A stretch of DNA of 64,000 nt from Allantophomopsis cytisporea (taxonomy: Eukaryota; Ascomycota; Leotiomycetes; Phacidiales; Phacidiaceae), in the NCBI GenBank assembly GCA_024752435.1, contig CP103036.1:1054001-1118000 (forward strand), read 5' to 3'. Positions within the stretch are counted from its first letter, which is position 1. Every line of letters begins with the position of its first letter. Position numbers and translations under genes: made by a program. Shown here piece after piece: positions 46,695 through 59,188 of this stretch. The notes below the pieces were generated by a model. The model did no database searches. It was not told the DNA's origin and saw only the letters and a program-made list of their open reading frames with translations.

Positions 46695-48047
46695 ATGTCA
46701 TCTACTAATTTTGCGCTCGCTCAGCAGCGACTAGCAGCACGAAGACAAGCACGGGAAGCCGAAAACCAATCTCGCATCGCGGCGCAACATGAGGCATTAC
46801 GACTGAATGCGCAAATAGACCGATTACCTTATCCGCTCGGACGGTTAGCGCAAGCAGGTGTTACAACGTGGAGCGTAATCAGCGGCAATGAAGGAACGAG
46901 ACCTGCATTTCGTGTGGGCCAGGTCGACGCAGAATTATTGGACGAAGAACTCGTGGAACTTTTGAAGGCCCAGGTTGGGGAGGGATTAAAGCATTTTGGA
47001 TCACACATTCAAGACGACTGGTCTGCTGAGATTCTATTGATATTACGGGCGGCTCTTTTCAAGCTTACCGTCTGGGACCAGAATGCTACATATGGTGCAG
47101 CGCTGCAGAATCTCAAGTTCACTGATGCAAGAAATGCAAGTGCCGTGCTTGCGCCACCAACGAAATGGCAGAAGTCCTTGTATGGGCTGTTCACTGTTGG
47201 AGGTACTTATGCGTGGAAAAGGTGGGAGGACTGGCTATTGGAGAGTGACAATGGTTATGATGAACCGAGTCCTGCGATCAAACGGTTATCTCGTTTGTCA
47301 GAAATTATCTCAACGATTCACTCAACGGCCGCCTTTACATCGTTTCTTGTATTTCTGGTGAATGGCCGTTATCGAACATTAATAGACCGGGTGTTGCGAA
47401 TGAGACTAGCGCCGCCAACAAGTCAAGTAAGTCGTGAGGTATCCTTCGAATACTTGAATCGACAACTTGTATGGCATGCATTTACAGAGTTCTTGCTCTT
47501 CGTTCTGCCCCTCGTAGGCATCAGTCGTTGGAGACGATGGCTTGCCCGAGCCTGGCGAAAAACCAAGGCAATTGTTCAGACTGGTAACGAAGACGAGGAT
47601 GGCATTAAAGCCGGAGAGTTCTCATTCCTACCGGAGAGGACTTGCGCAATTTGCTATCAAGATCAGAACTCGACTTCAACGTCAGAAGATCAAATAATTG
47701 CTGCTTCTGGTGCATCCAGTGGAGTTATTGGCTCTGCTCAGACGGATATCACGAATCCTTATGAGACTATTCCATGCGGATGTTTGTACTGCTTTGTATG
47801 CCTTGCTGGTAGATTGGAGGCTGAGGAAGGCGAAGGCTGGACATGCCTGCGATGCGGTGAAGCTGTGAAGGAATGCAAACCTTGGAGCGGCGATGTCTTA
47901 GAAGAAGCTACCAAGATACCCAGCGGATCTGGAAAGAATGTGGGATTTGCTGGCGAGCATATTATCGAAGACGACAGTTCACTTGTCGAAATTGACGCTG
48001 ATCCTATAGACGAAAAGGATCAAGAAACTGATGAGGCGCACAATTGA
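46695..48047 (+). CDS. PEX2: Peroxisomal RING ubiquitin ligase subunit PEX2
   Basis: A single exon encodes 450 aa. The Pex2/Pex12 N-terminal region contains several hydrophobic helices (about residues 100-300). A C-terminal C3HC4-type RING follows, with CAIC at about 317, CGCLYCFVCLAG and CLRCGE near 383-388. The tail is acidic. PEX2 forms the peroxisomal membrane ubiquitin ligase with PEX10 and PEX12 that modifies the import receptor PEX5 for recycling. The insertion between the first and second RING cysteine pairs is longer than in yeast and Ser/Thr-rich. The start is the first ATG after the shared promoter. Confidence 0.93.
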   Translation: MSSTNFALAQQRLAARRQAREAENQSRIAAQHEALRLNAQIDRLPYPLGRLAQAGVTTWSVISGNEGTRPAFRVGQVDAELLDEELVELLKAQVGEGLKHFGSHIQDDWSAEILLILRAALFKLTVWDQNATYGAALQNLKFTDARNASAVLAPPTKWQKSLYGLFTVGGTYAWKRWEDWLLESDNGYDEPSPAIKRLSRLSEIISTIHSTAAFTSFLVFLVNGRYRTLIDRVLRMRLAPPTSQVSREVSFEYLNRQLVWHAFTEFLLFVLPLVGISRWRRWLARAWRKTKAIVQTGNEDEDGIKAGEFSFLPERTCAICYQDQNSTSTSEDQIIAASGASSGVIGSAQTDITNPYETIPCGCLYCFVCLAGRLEAEEGEGWTCLRCGEAVKECKPWSGDVLEEATKIPSGSGKNVGFAGEHIIEDDSSLVEIDADPIDEKDQETDEAHN

Positions 48048-48419
48048 AAAAGCCAGCAGTGTCAAGCCATCATGATAGGTCGAGTGGCATTATGTCTAGT
48101 TACGGCAAGCATAGCAAGGCGTTTTGGGTGCACGGCTGGTAGGCTGCACAAGGAATATCCAATTTAAATTTTGTACAGATAGTCAACGCGACGAAGCTAT
48201 TCAATCATGGGTGATTTCAATGACAGCCTTGCATTTCATTCATGTTAAATTTGTGTCGTCCAATGAAATCTGGGCGCTTCGACCGAACCTTGTCTGAGTT
48301 GCCTCGCATGAGCCACACCGACAGAGACTCGACTCGACAGACAACCTCAGAATATAACAGGATGGTAAGCCGCTCTTCAGGATTATTGGGCTATACAAAT
48401 CAACCTTGCGCTAAAATTC

Positions 48420-49411
48420 ATGAATCTGCCATACAAAGAACATCTGGACCTTCGTATGTCTACCCATAACCATAGAAATGGAAAAGCGGCCAAGAATTCT
48501 GTAATTTTGAAGGTCAGTTAGCCGCTATCTTCTTTCTCTCTAAGCGCTCACTAACTCTCGTCAGCTGATGTGCTTCCATGTGTTGTCCAAAATGCAAAGT
48601 ATGATCGTGAATCTTGGAACGTTGCCGTATTATCGGTTTTTCAATCAAAACACCTATGTTCCTATTGTCCGTATTGCGCAGATCGTTACCAATGAGGAAA
48701 GCAATGAGGAAATTGTGAGTGTTTTGAGACACTGGAGGACTCGAAAGCTCTATGAGATGCATTTTATTCAAGTTGCTGTAGGTTTCAACCTTGGAGACAT
48801 AGCCAAACACTAACTTTCGGAAGAGCGCGATTTTGGCAGGAGGGGTTATTGGATGTCTTCAATGGAATACCCTGTCTGATACATTCTGGCTGGGGCCGGC
48901 GCTTTGGTATTGCAGCTTAGTACTGTCTATTCTTTCGATGCTGCTCTCCTCATCGCAAGCTTTCATTTTCGATTCCCTCAATGTCCCAACAGAAGATGAA
49001 GGATCTCCTGGAGATTACAGACGATACCTATCGATAATCTTGAAAAGCAGAACTAAAGAAATTGTCGGCTTGGGGGAAGAAGGATCAAATTCGCGGAAAA
49101 TAAAAGAGTGGGTTCCTCGATGGAGAATGGTTTTCACTTGGCAATGTCCTATGATGTTCATGGCTTATGCTGTGTGTTTTTTCCTGATTGGATTGACATT
49201 ATTTATTTGCACAGCCCTCATAAATGGCGAGAAGTCTACAGGAGCAGCTAAAGTAAAGATCCGCACTCCTAAATTTGCTGGTTGCTAATCTCAAATTCAG
49301 ACTGCATACTTTTATCTTATAATGACGGCATTCGCAGTGGGAATATTCATGTACTGCTCTTTCTGGGGCTACAGATATGTTGATCTAGACAAAAGCCAGA
49401 GAGACGATTGA
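48420..49411 (+). CDS. Predicted multi-pass membrane protein, hypothetical; 5' end uncertain
   Basis: The model uses exons 48420-48512, 48565-48777, 48824-49252 and 49301-49411, giving 281 aa. Introns are 52, 46 and 48 nt, each phase 0 with plausible ends (GTCAGT, GTAGGT, GTAAAG). Hydrophobic segments are SAILAGGVIGC, a pair around FWLGPALWYCSLVLSILSML, FMAYAVCFFLIGLTLFICTAL near 49160-49225, and YLIMTAFAVGIFMYCSF in the last exon, so three to five helices. A hydrophilic loop with basic and acidic residues lies between them. The frame stays open upstream to about 48381 behind a possible acceptor, so another exon may precede. Fungal genomes carry many unnamed proteins of this design; no function can be given. 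Confidence 0.65.
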
Positions 49412-50700
49412 ATGAAATCGAAATAAGGGATTGTTAAACCCAATAAAATCATTTATCAGATGAATTCCGTGATGATGACTTGTGAAAAATATAATTCCAT
49501 CAAGAGAAAACATACGCTTCGATCTTTCTACTCCACCAACCCCACATGGGGCATTTCGAGAGCAATTTCTGTGTCAAGTTATTGCTGGAGAGAGCAGTCA
49601 AGATAATTAGCCTCAGCTGAACAGATCGACCATTTTGTTATACCTTTAGCGTTGTGAAGTCAAGTAATATCTATCTGTTAGGAGAGCTGGCCAGCCAATC
49701 CGAATATGCACAAATCTTTATTAGCATCAAAAACTGAATGTGATGTTAGAGGAGTAGCAGCTAGCAAACTGCTGGAGAGAGTATCTTTATTGTTGCAGGC
49801 GAAGAGCTACGTTGAGGCAAGAGACAAGTGTACCTGTACATCACCGTTGATTGGAGGCATAATGAATCACCGAGACACGATTATTTGGCCTCTTGATTCT
49901 CACGCTAATACTAACGCCCATATTAGTGGCTTGGATTGCCATCTACGCCATACGAGACGTCCAAGAGCCATGCTCTCTAAGTCAGGATACTTGCCTCTCA
50001 ATATACCCAATTATGACAGCTCAACACCGTTGACTCTTGCGGTGTGGGAAAGATGGCGAAAGTGTTAATATTCTACTAGATTCGAGAGCATCATTGCAGC
50101 TCAGGTACATGATGATAGGTCAAACAGGTAATGAAGCCCCCGAGCTCCTAGGTTTACGAGCTAATGACTTGTAGCATTACGTATTGCATATTTTTATAGA
50201 TCACTTCAGTATCACTCTTTTGTATCCTAGGGTAGGTGCAAATATCAAAGCTAAGGACTCAACTGACATAAACCGCCAACTATAGCATTTATATATGGCC
50301 ATATAGCTGTGCTGAAAATGCTTACAGCACAAAGAGAGGGTTTTATCGATAAAGGAACAAACTTCTCATACTGAAGAGGAGAAAACAAGAGACTATAGTG
50401 GCATTCCAAGGATATGATGATAACGTGGTCTTGGATGCGGACGTGTGTGAATAAAGTTGGATAATAATCAAGTATTCACAGGCAATCCAGAAAGACCAGG
50501 CTAACCTTTGTAGGACAATCGAGATTTATTAATGATATAAATATTAGGTCCGGAGACTTTGACAACAATGCCTCGTTAAATATGTGGGGTGCATCGATCA
50601 CTATTGAGCCTGTGACGATTCTATTTCAACCACTATCATCGAAAATCCTTTGTTGTACTCCCGGTGTAAGTGCAACACCGTGAACGACTAATCAACAATC
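49412..50700. other. 1.3-kb intergenic region
   Basis: It contains one 120-codon frame (49706-50068) without splice-linked continuation or recognisable content; I regard it as non-coding. The right end is the promoter of the phosphatase gene. Confidence 0.45.
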
Positions 50701-51705
50701 ATGGAACCAAATCTTCAAGAGATCCACGATGTGCTATACTCCTTAGCGATACAAGCCGGCAAAATGATCCTGGCAGCCAAACCGACAACCTCGAACCCAG
50801 GAATCAAGAAGAACAGTACAGTCCCTCTCACAAAGGTTCAATTATGTCGCTGATACTTCATAGCGGCCGACCCCGTCACTGAAACCGACCAGGCTGTTGA
50901 GAAGATGGTTTACGAGACGCTGCGCTCAAAATACCCAGATTACGAGTAAGTGCAATCTCATCGAGAAATCGCTCACGTGACTAAGAATCATGTTAGCTTC
51001 ATGGGAGAGGAGACATATATAAAAGGTCAGAAGATATCCGAGAAGCCTGTCTTTATTGTTGATCCGATTGATGGAACAACGAACTTTATCCACGGCTATC
51101 CCTTTGTGTGCATTTCGCTCGGCTTTTGCGTTGATGCCCGTCCTACTGTCGGCATTGTTTACAACCCTTTCACTAGCAAGCTTTACTCTGCCATTCGAGG
51201 AAAGGGGGCTTTTGTGAGGGATGTCAAAAACGACTCTATCGCAAAATTACCGCTATCGTCGCCCCTCCCAAAACTCGATGGGCTGAAAGACGCTCTAGTC
51301 GCGATTGAGTGGGGAAGTGATCGCGCGGGCACAAATTGGGAATCTCGAGTGAAACTGTTTTCAAGATTAGGATCTAGAGATAGAGGAATGGCGCACGGGT
51401 TTAGAAGTACGGGAAGTGCGGCTATGAACATGTGCTCCGTTGCTGCTGGAGAGTCTGATGCCTTCTGGGAGGCGGGCGCTTGGGCGTGGGATGTTGCTGC
51501 TGGGTGGGCGATCCTTGAAGAAACTGGAGGCAGAATAGTTGATGCCTACCCGATGGTTATTGCAAAGGACTGGGAGTCACGAAAGCCTGATGTTGAAGGG
51601 AGAATGTATTTCGGCGTGAGAAAAGCATCTGAAGATGAGCAGTTGAAAGTTGTACGGGAATATTGGGATTGTGTTGGTGATGATCTCAAGTTTGTATATG
51701 AGTAA
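50701..51705 (+). CDS. Inositol monophosphatase family protein
   Basis: Exons 50701-50815, 50864-50945 and 50997-51705 encode 301 aa, with introns of 48 and 51 nt. Metal-binding residues are Glu 70 (GEET), the DPIDGTTNF motif with Asp 88 and Asp 91, and Asp 231 in the late WDVAAG motif. These are the complete IMPase catalytic set. The enzyme dephosphorylates inositol monophosphate with Mg2+, feeding inositol recycling; fungal QutG-like paralogues sit in quinate clusters, but no quinate gene is nearby. The first donor (GTACAG) is atypical, yet the junction is required to keep the frame. It is convergent with VPS53, with only 135 nt between stop codons. Confidence 0.92.
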
Positions 51706-51840
51706 ATAGAGGGGTTTATAGTAACTACAAGTTAAATGATCAAGAACCTTCGGAGTGAGTACAAATTTAAGCTCAGCAAATATATACTAGAAAAGGGGTG
51801 GTATCAAAATCTTCATTTTTAACAGCTCACAAAAAATTCA

Positions 51841-54515
51841 TCATCTCCTCTCCTCAACACTGTTCCTTGACCCAAAACCAAAGCCACCCACGTCCCTTCT
51901 AAAGAACTTCCCAATATTCCTCAAGTTCTCATTTATCTTGCCCTCACCTTCTCCCAGACCATCTCTTGGAGGACTCATAACGCGACTGAGAGTAGCACCC
52001 CCAATACTCGAGCTTCCAGGATTGTTCACTGGCGTACCGGTACCTATCCTCTCAATCCCATCGCGCGCAGTATTAGCGGCGTTCATGATAGCAGTACCAA
52101 AGGTCGTGGGGTCGAATCTTGTTGGGGGGTTTAGGCCTGGGAGTCCGCTCGGTACCATCCCACCTCCACCGCCTGAGGATAATTGCAGGGCTGACAAGAG
52201 AGGAGATTTGTCGACAAGCCCTTGAGTGCTCTCGCGATGGATCTGGTAGAGTTCGATGAGGTGCGCTTGATCTTGCTTACGTACACCCTTGAGTTCTAAG
52301 ATCTTCTTAAAATTTGTGTCGGATTTGTCGGCTATGTGGATAAGATATGCCTGAACGAGTGCCTCTGGTGGTGAGGGTCGTACTTGGAGAGTCTTGAGTA
52401 GTGGGTCAATCCGTGTCATAGTCGTGTTTACTCGTTTGACAAAGCCTAATGGTGGCTGGGGAAGAGACGTGGAGTCAGTCGACGTGCGTTCTGGATTGCT
52501 GGCGAGTACTATTAGAGTGGTAAAATGTTTTGTCAGGACGTATTTATCCAACAACATCTGACAACATTAGTATGATCGCATCTAATGGGATTTTTGTTAT
52601 CTACCTGTTCAGCTCCAACTTCAGATACTGGCCTACACTGGACAATATTCGCGATATAAGCTTGCGCTAAATGCTCTACGAGATTATCGCAAAACGCTCT
52701 GGCAAACTGCTGCTTGTGAACTAGAGGTAGGACCTCCAAAGTCCCGTCTTTGATGCTCTTCCAGACCTCTGATACATATGAGCTCTGATCACCGACGGAG
52801 TCCATTTTGCTCCAGTTCGTATTGCGCATTTCTCTCCAGCTAGCTTCGCACACAGACTCCACACGCGTCACCAATGCCAACACAGATGCCGAAGCCACGC
52901 CCATGAAAGCGTCGCATTGTGACGAGAAGTCAATTTTGTCTCGATGGTTGGAGTCGATACGTCTTTGAATATTTTCTTCTAGCTGAACTGTGTTCGTATG
53001 CCAAAAGTCTGCTGTGTTGAGGACCAAGATGACATCTTGTAGTCGAGGGCCACTTCCATCTTTGCCTTGTCCACCAGGTCGTTGCAAAAAGTAAAGTAAA
53101 ACTTGTTGAGCATAGACATCAAGATATTTTGCTAGAATCTTTGATAATTCGAGGAGATGATCCGAAGTAGAGAGTTTAGCGCACTGCGCAAGTGTAAGCT
53201 TGTAGAGATGGAAGAGTTCGATTGCAGATGGTATGACGGATTGCGGTGTGAATTCTTCGTCTTCTGCTAAGAGAGGCTGTGCACGATACCTGGGCATCAT
53301 ACTTGCAAGCATCCTGTCCTGCGACTCGACCCATAAGCTCAAGTACGGCTCAAATGCTTCTGAAATAGATCGATCAAATGTCTGTGGCTTGTCATCCAAG
53401 GAGGCCAGTGTATCGATGGATGCTCGAGGGTCACCACCGAATTTCTTCTCGAGTACTTGCTCAAAGTCCATTGTCTCTTGCAAACAGGAAAGCAATAGAT
53501 TGACATCGACTTTTCCACCATCCGTTCTTCTCATTTCTCTGGAAAGAATGCCCTTAAAATCATCCCTTGTTCCTTCACAGAAAGCATTGGCAAGCATTTC
53601 ATTGACTCTCCATTCTCTCGGGAATAGTGATGCGTGTTCGTCGTCATACGTTTTGAGCATTCTCTTAAACCAACTGTATCGTCTTCCAATGTTGTCCAAG
53701 CTCCCAGCCTCATCATTTCCACGGAAGACCTGCCGATACTCTCGCAATTGTGTATTGCAGTACCAGGTGACTAGTCTAGCTCTTGCATTTTCACCAAGCG
53801 CATCCATAACCAAACAAGATTCGGCCAGAACGGACTTCCGGCTCGAAACCTCTCCTTTGGCAAAAGCGATCTCAAAATCCTCGCATACCTGCTCCAGAAG
53901 CTCCCTTTGCAGGTCTGCTACGTTCCTCGATAACGTGGCAATTTGGTCAATACTCCTATAACTTCTAAAATGCGCCATAAGCTGGATTACAGCCTGCAAA
54001 AGACTAGCACATTCTCTGTATTGTCTGGACCTGCTCAAGCTCCTCAGTTGTTCATATGCCGTAGTCAGCATCTGCAGTCTCTTCAATGCTGTCATTGAAA
54101 GGGTGAGATTCCGCTTCGTGCCATCGAGTCTTTTGATATCCGCCGTCATGTCGGTAATAGTCTGTTCGGTCTGAATTGCTCGTTCGCGGACGCTTTCAAT
54201 CTTGCGAAATAGTTCGGCCAGCTCGGCCTTCGCGCTTTGCATGCGTTGAACGGAGTCATTGTCGCTGTATGACTGTGCTGCTACCAGAGAGGCTATATCA
54301 TCATCGAGATTGAGTTGGTATGATTGTAGAACATCCGAGGTGGTGGATATCGAAGTAAGCGTCGATGGATGGGAGAATATGGCATTCAGATCGTCGATAG
54401 GATCATAATTGGCTGTAGATGATGTATGAGTGAGGGATCCTTATCGAACATGTTTGGATTATCAGGGTAGCTTACGAGCATCCAAGGATGACGGAGCTGG
54501 AGACACGCCATTCAT
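51841..54515 (-). CDS. VPS53: GARP complex subunit VPS53
   Basis: Exons 54515-54476, 54412-52605 and 52557-51841 encode 854 aa, with introns of 63 and 47 nt. The first exon encodes 13 residues plus one base. The N-terminal signature is NYDPIDDLNAIFSHPSTL, followed by a coiled coil (about 80-140; LFRKIESVRERAIQTEQTIT). The Vps53 N-terminal domain continues with LKRLQML...SRSRQYRECASLLQAV. VGAEQ joins MLLDKYVLTKHF across the last intron, as expected for the conserved C-terminal half. VPS53 with VPS51, VPS52 and VPS54 tethers endosome-derived vesicles at the trans-Golgi. The last 120 residues are Gly/Ser/Pro-rich and poorly conserved-looking. Assignment is confident. Confidence 0.93.
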
Positions 54516-55585
54516 GTCGCAATACTGAATATTAGATGGGCGAATTGCTCACAATATGCTCTCCAGCAAACAACCTCCTGATCATGCACGTCTCCTTTCT
54601 CTGATTCTCAATGGACCTTCTAATGACAACGTCGCGTGTTCACAACTATCGCATCGATGTGCACAAAGACTGATACGCGGGTTATGCAACATTCAGCCTT
54701 GTTGCTCGCCTTTCAAAGGTAGTGCATAAAGTTAAGCGCTACAAATCAACTTCCTTGGCATACCTTATCGAGGAGCGAGCAACAGTAATCACAGACCAGA
54801 TCCCCAGAAAGGAAGCACGATGCGTTGCTTACATTATGTGGAACATCTCGTGAAGAGTGGATTCGTGGTTATCTTACATCTTAGACACCTTATCTTTACG
54901 TCGATACTCAAATATAACTATCCAACTTATTCGAGATATCATCGCTGATTATTCCTACGTACGTTAGGTAAACACGTGTCAATGAGGATGACACCTGGGG
55001 GCACACAGAGGTATACCTGACTGCGTCACTTTATCCATAGGTAGGTAGGATTTCCTTCTTATATTCTGTCGCATGCAGTTGTTTTGAGCCGCGGCACTCT
55101 CTCAAGTTTGGTATGATTGGCGCTTTTTCTATGACTGTCTACCAAGGGCAGATCGAATATGAAAAATTGCAGCTCAAAGTAGAGGGATTTTGAAAGCCCC
55201 TTTACAGTAGGTATTATCACTGATCTAATTCTTGACAACATCAAAAGGCACGACAAGGTCTCGTACCGCAGGCAGAGTGCTATATATGGTGTTTCGGGCA
55301 ATGATCATCGTTATGAAGTATCATTCTGCAATCTCTGGGGAATACTAATTTATCATACATGATAATAAATCCCAACTCAAAAACCTGGAGAACGCTCGAT
55401 ATAAGCCAAAAAACAAAAAAAGAAAGAGCATTTAGGCTTAACATTCTTCTCGTAATCGTTGGACTCATATTCAGTTATCATATCACAGCAACTCCTAACC
55501 AATGCAGACCAACCGCCCATCCATGCACCCATATGCATATATAATCATGAGCCTCTAACTAGGCCTTAAGAGAAGAGAGTCATAA
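54516..55585. other. 1.1-kb intergenic region
   Basis: It holds the VPS53 promoter and the chitinase 3' flank. I see no further feature. Confidence 0.5.
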
Positions 55586-56932
55586 TCATGCCGAATGAAG
55601 GCCCGTAAATCCAGCTTCAATCAAACTTCTCGGGCCGTTAGAAATATCCGCTGTCCCAGTCCAGTAAAACAAGCCCTAAACCACGTTAGTAAACGTTCCG
55701 AAGGCGACCTTAATAACATACCCCAAGCCGGTTTTCGTTGCAGTACTGCGCCTTTCTCCTTACTGTCTCAGGATTATCATAAGTAACGAATCCTCCATCA
55801 CCGCCCACGCAATAAGCAGCAACGGCCTGATGATCAACAATTTCCTGGCTACCCTGTCTCGGCAAGTTCTTATACTCAAAAACACCATCCTCACCACCAT
55901 GGCCACCATGCTGCATGCCAGGCCCTGTAGCCCCCAGAAAACTACGGCCATAAACAGGGACGCCAAGCAAAATTTTGTTCGAGGGGAAGCGCGTGCTTTT
56001 GACGTAGTCAACGGCAGCCGCTCCACTGGGTTGCCCATGACTGGACGCAAATAATTGCGCTTGATGTCCAGCCTGGGGCGTCCACGGCCCGCTGAAATCG
56101 TAGCTCATAAGGTTGATGAAGTCCAGGTAGTCCTGCGAGCGGTATAGGTCAATGTTCTGCAGCGCCCATTGTCCTGCTGGCAGCGCGGCTGTCAAGAGAA
56201 AGCTCTCGTCTGGGAGATGGATCCTGATAGCGGCGAGTAGAGCCAGGAAATCACTGCCTTGACGCGGATCAGAAGGGTGTTCCCAGTCGACTGTACTTTG
56301 TTAGTCGTGATGACATACTGGATTTGAAGAACTCACTATCAAGTCCATCAAGGCCTGATGCATGCACAAGGTTTGAAGCGGTTCTGGCGAAATGATCTCG
56401 TGCTACTGCACTTGACGCCACTGAGGCGAAATTCTGACTTGCTGCTCCTCCTCCTATCGACAAAACGACTTTCAGATGAGGGTGTTGCTGCTTCAAGACC
56501 ATGAACGACCCCAAACAGCCCTTGACACCATCGACATCCATTTGTGTATCAGCCCACTCATCACTTAGCTTCAAGAAGGTTAGCTATGACCAGAATGATG
56601 AGAAAACCAGCTCAGGTAAGCCTGTCTTTCGACTGAGAATTACATTTCTCTTTGTCCTGAAAGAGAAAGCTCGAAAGACGTACAAAGACTGACCCATCAG
56701 GGCCAACGTGAGCAAAAGCATAAAACACGTGAGTGATACAGTCGTAATTTAGTGTAGCTGGAGATTCTCCGCGATAGATTCGATAGTTCGGGTAGTAAAC
56801 ACCATTGACTTTCAAAATTCCCGAATTCTCCGGCTTTGATGGCCTACGATCCGTTGGCTTTGACTGATAGGGTACTGGCGGTGGATCAGAATGTGGGGTC
56901 GGGTGAATAAACTTCTTGAACAGCCTCGACAT
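55586..56932 (-). CDS. GH18 chitinase without signal peptide
   Basis: Exons 56932-56684, 56568-56337, 56290-55722 and 55675-55586 encode 379 aa; introns are 115, 46 and 46 nt. The two GH18 signatures are SIGGG (120-124) and DGLDIDWE (157-164) with catalytic Glu 164. Other family blocks are NLMSYDFSGPW, GVPVYGRSF, FVTYD and GGLFYWTGTAD, the last split by intron 3. It hydrolyses chitin internally, probably during wall remodelling or autolysis. The N-terminus (MSRLFKKFIHPTPHSDPPP) is basic and proline-rich with no signal peptide, as in ChiB-like intracellular or unconventionally released chitinases. I chose the acceptor giving SVF-LSDEWADTQ because it restores the family sequence; an upstream in-frame acceptor would add five residues. 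Confidence 0.93.
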
Positions 56933-59188
56933 ATTGGTTGTATTGATAGCCGACACCGGTTGTCGTTCTAGTAATCAGTCGACCCGCGAAAAAGCTACGT
57001 AGATAAAGGTGAATCCTTTTTATTCTCGAGATAGAAGAGATGGTGTTTTCAGAAACGATATGAAGCAAAGACCAACGCTGCAGTTTTTGTGGGATTGCAC
57101 AATCCCTTGGTCTATGACCTATGAATTTTGTGGTGGAGTATTCGCTGGCAGTACCCGTTGATGGTGGCACGGCTCTAATAATTAGAGGCTTTTTTTCCCA
57201 CTCTCGTCAAACTGGCCAGCCGCAAATATTGCTTGTGCGATTAGTACTCCGTGATTGAGAGTCGAGCGTCGAGGGTAACGAGCCTAGCTTCTGGTCGAGA
57301 CCGTATGTTTCTGAAACTCTAAATAGTCTTATCAACTTTCAATTTCTGTCGTTCACTGCCTTTCCATTGTATGCATGAATGAGCATCGGGACCTTCTTAT
57401 GAACATGTCTTCCTGGTGAGAAGGCGTCATTGAGACACGCATTGAAGAATGATAAATCGAATGAGTTCCTTGCGTAAGTCCACTTGTCGATAGTGATGTG
57501 TCATAGACATCGTCTGGATTTCCCGATTTAAAGACAAGTCGGAGAATACACTTCGACTATATCACGTTGATTGATAGGCTACAAGCCTGCCCTTCATATC
57601 CATTCTCTGTGTGTATTCGAGAGACGAGGCCTTTCTTTCAAAGCTCGGCTCTTTAAGGGTTTCCAACCGGTGACGAGAATGCCAATGAAGGCATGTCGTA
57701 GAGTCAAGTAAGCTACATACATACACACATGCATACATACATACCATGCGCCGCTTTGAATCTCACAGACTTGATCATGCACGTAAGTAGCAAAAGGAAA
57801 GGCTGAGAATTCAAGTTTTGTTGCGATTGACACGTTCTGTTGATGATGACCAGAACTCCATATTCAGCTTGCCCATGCTCATTGGCAAGATAGACGTCAA
57901 GACCCATGCTCTCATACCTAACCTAGTAGATATTTTTGTGTAACGTGGGGTGGAAGAGCCGACTCTAGGATGTTTGTTCTAGGTTCTTGATAGGAGCCAT
58001 GACCGCACATGCAGGCATTTGAATATCGAACTATGGATACATCCTTTTGCACGTTCCCTTGAATTCACTGCCGTCAGTAGGAATCCGCCGTCAATCCTAT
58101 CTCGGTTCTCGGATAATGGCGATACCTCACCATATATCAAGATGCTTGACTCGATAGCAATTGCAGTTGATGCCTCATGACATTGGTATGCTTGACCTCC
58201 GCCGTCGGGCGTCGGCCCCAGCACCGGCATACATTCCAATTTGTTTATGGAATTTATCCTTGGAAACTTGCATAAGGTCGGTTGGTTGAGTCACACAGTG
58301 ATGAGCATGCTCAAGTCAACTGATACTACTTACTCCCCTTGAGTGAGTAGGCATATGTACGCCGTCAGTATGGTGGAAACGAAGTACGAGATAGACAAAG
58401 AGCCGAAAGGTTGCCATGGATCAATGCGTGCATTTCGCAATCATGGACCAGGTGCCGGGATATGATCAAGCATGGGAGTAAGGTAAGGTAAGGTCGGTGC
58501 CCGACTCCAGATTGATGTACAAGGGCTCTAAATAGTATGTATTGCGTACGTAGTATGTCTGACGACAGAACGATAATGCGAGTATGATGGCCACGAGTAT
58601 GGATACTTATCAGCATACGTAAAAATACAGCTTTCGGGGCTTATTTGCTTGCCATCTCCGAGCATAGAGCGGCAGAAAATTGCCGTACTGTATTTTCTAA
58701 GGTCATCGAAGGTTTCCGAGTTGCGGACCCTTGGGAACTAACGTAGTACGTATTTATGTATGTACCTATGTACTTAGTATTGAAACGCTTTTCTTGACGT
58801 TTGCCGTGGTGGCTACCCGTCATCTAGCGCGAATCTACTGGAACCTTATGAGGCTGTTGCCTTTCGTATAAGGCATTACTAATGACAGATCAAGCTTCAA
58901 CTCGAACACAATTCCAACAGAGCTTCCTCCTCGGGCGAAGACTTACGCAACTTACATACATCATAATTACCTTACAACAAATACAAACCTCCAACGAGCT
59001 TCCAACGGTCAAGACGCACAGCTTCCCCAATAGTACAAAAAGTCCAGCGCACTGAACTCTTCACTGCATGACAAAAAGCTTGCCAGTCCTTGGTGCATAA
59101 ATCCCCAGTCAACGAAACATATTCTTCACTATCTTGAATCCCATCAACAAATCCAGCACAACGTGGATAGCGTGACGAATTAGCTGTA
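56933..59188. other. 2.3-kb intergenic region with small repeats
   Basis: It holds divergent promoter space for the chitinase and YTH1. A CATA-type microsatellite lies at about 57717-57744, AAGGT repeats at about 58481-58495, and a GTAC-rich word cluster at about 58743-58775. No coding-like frame is present. Confidence 0.5.

Noticed and set aside
53233..53961. 242-codon plus-strand frame
   Set aside because: It lies antisense inside VPS53; the translation is Ser/Leu-rich, as expected for a shadow frame.
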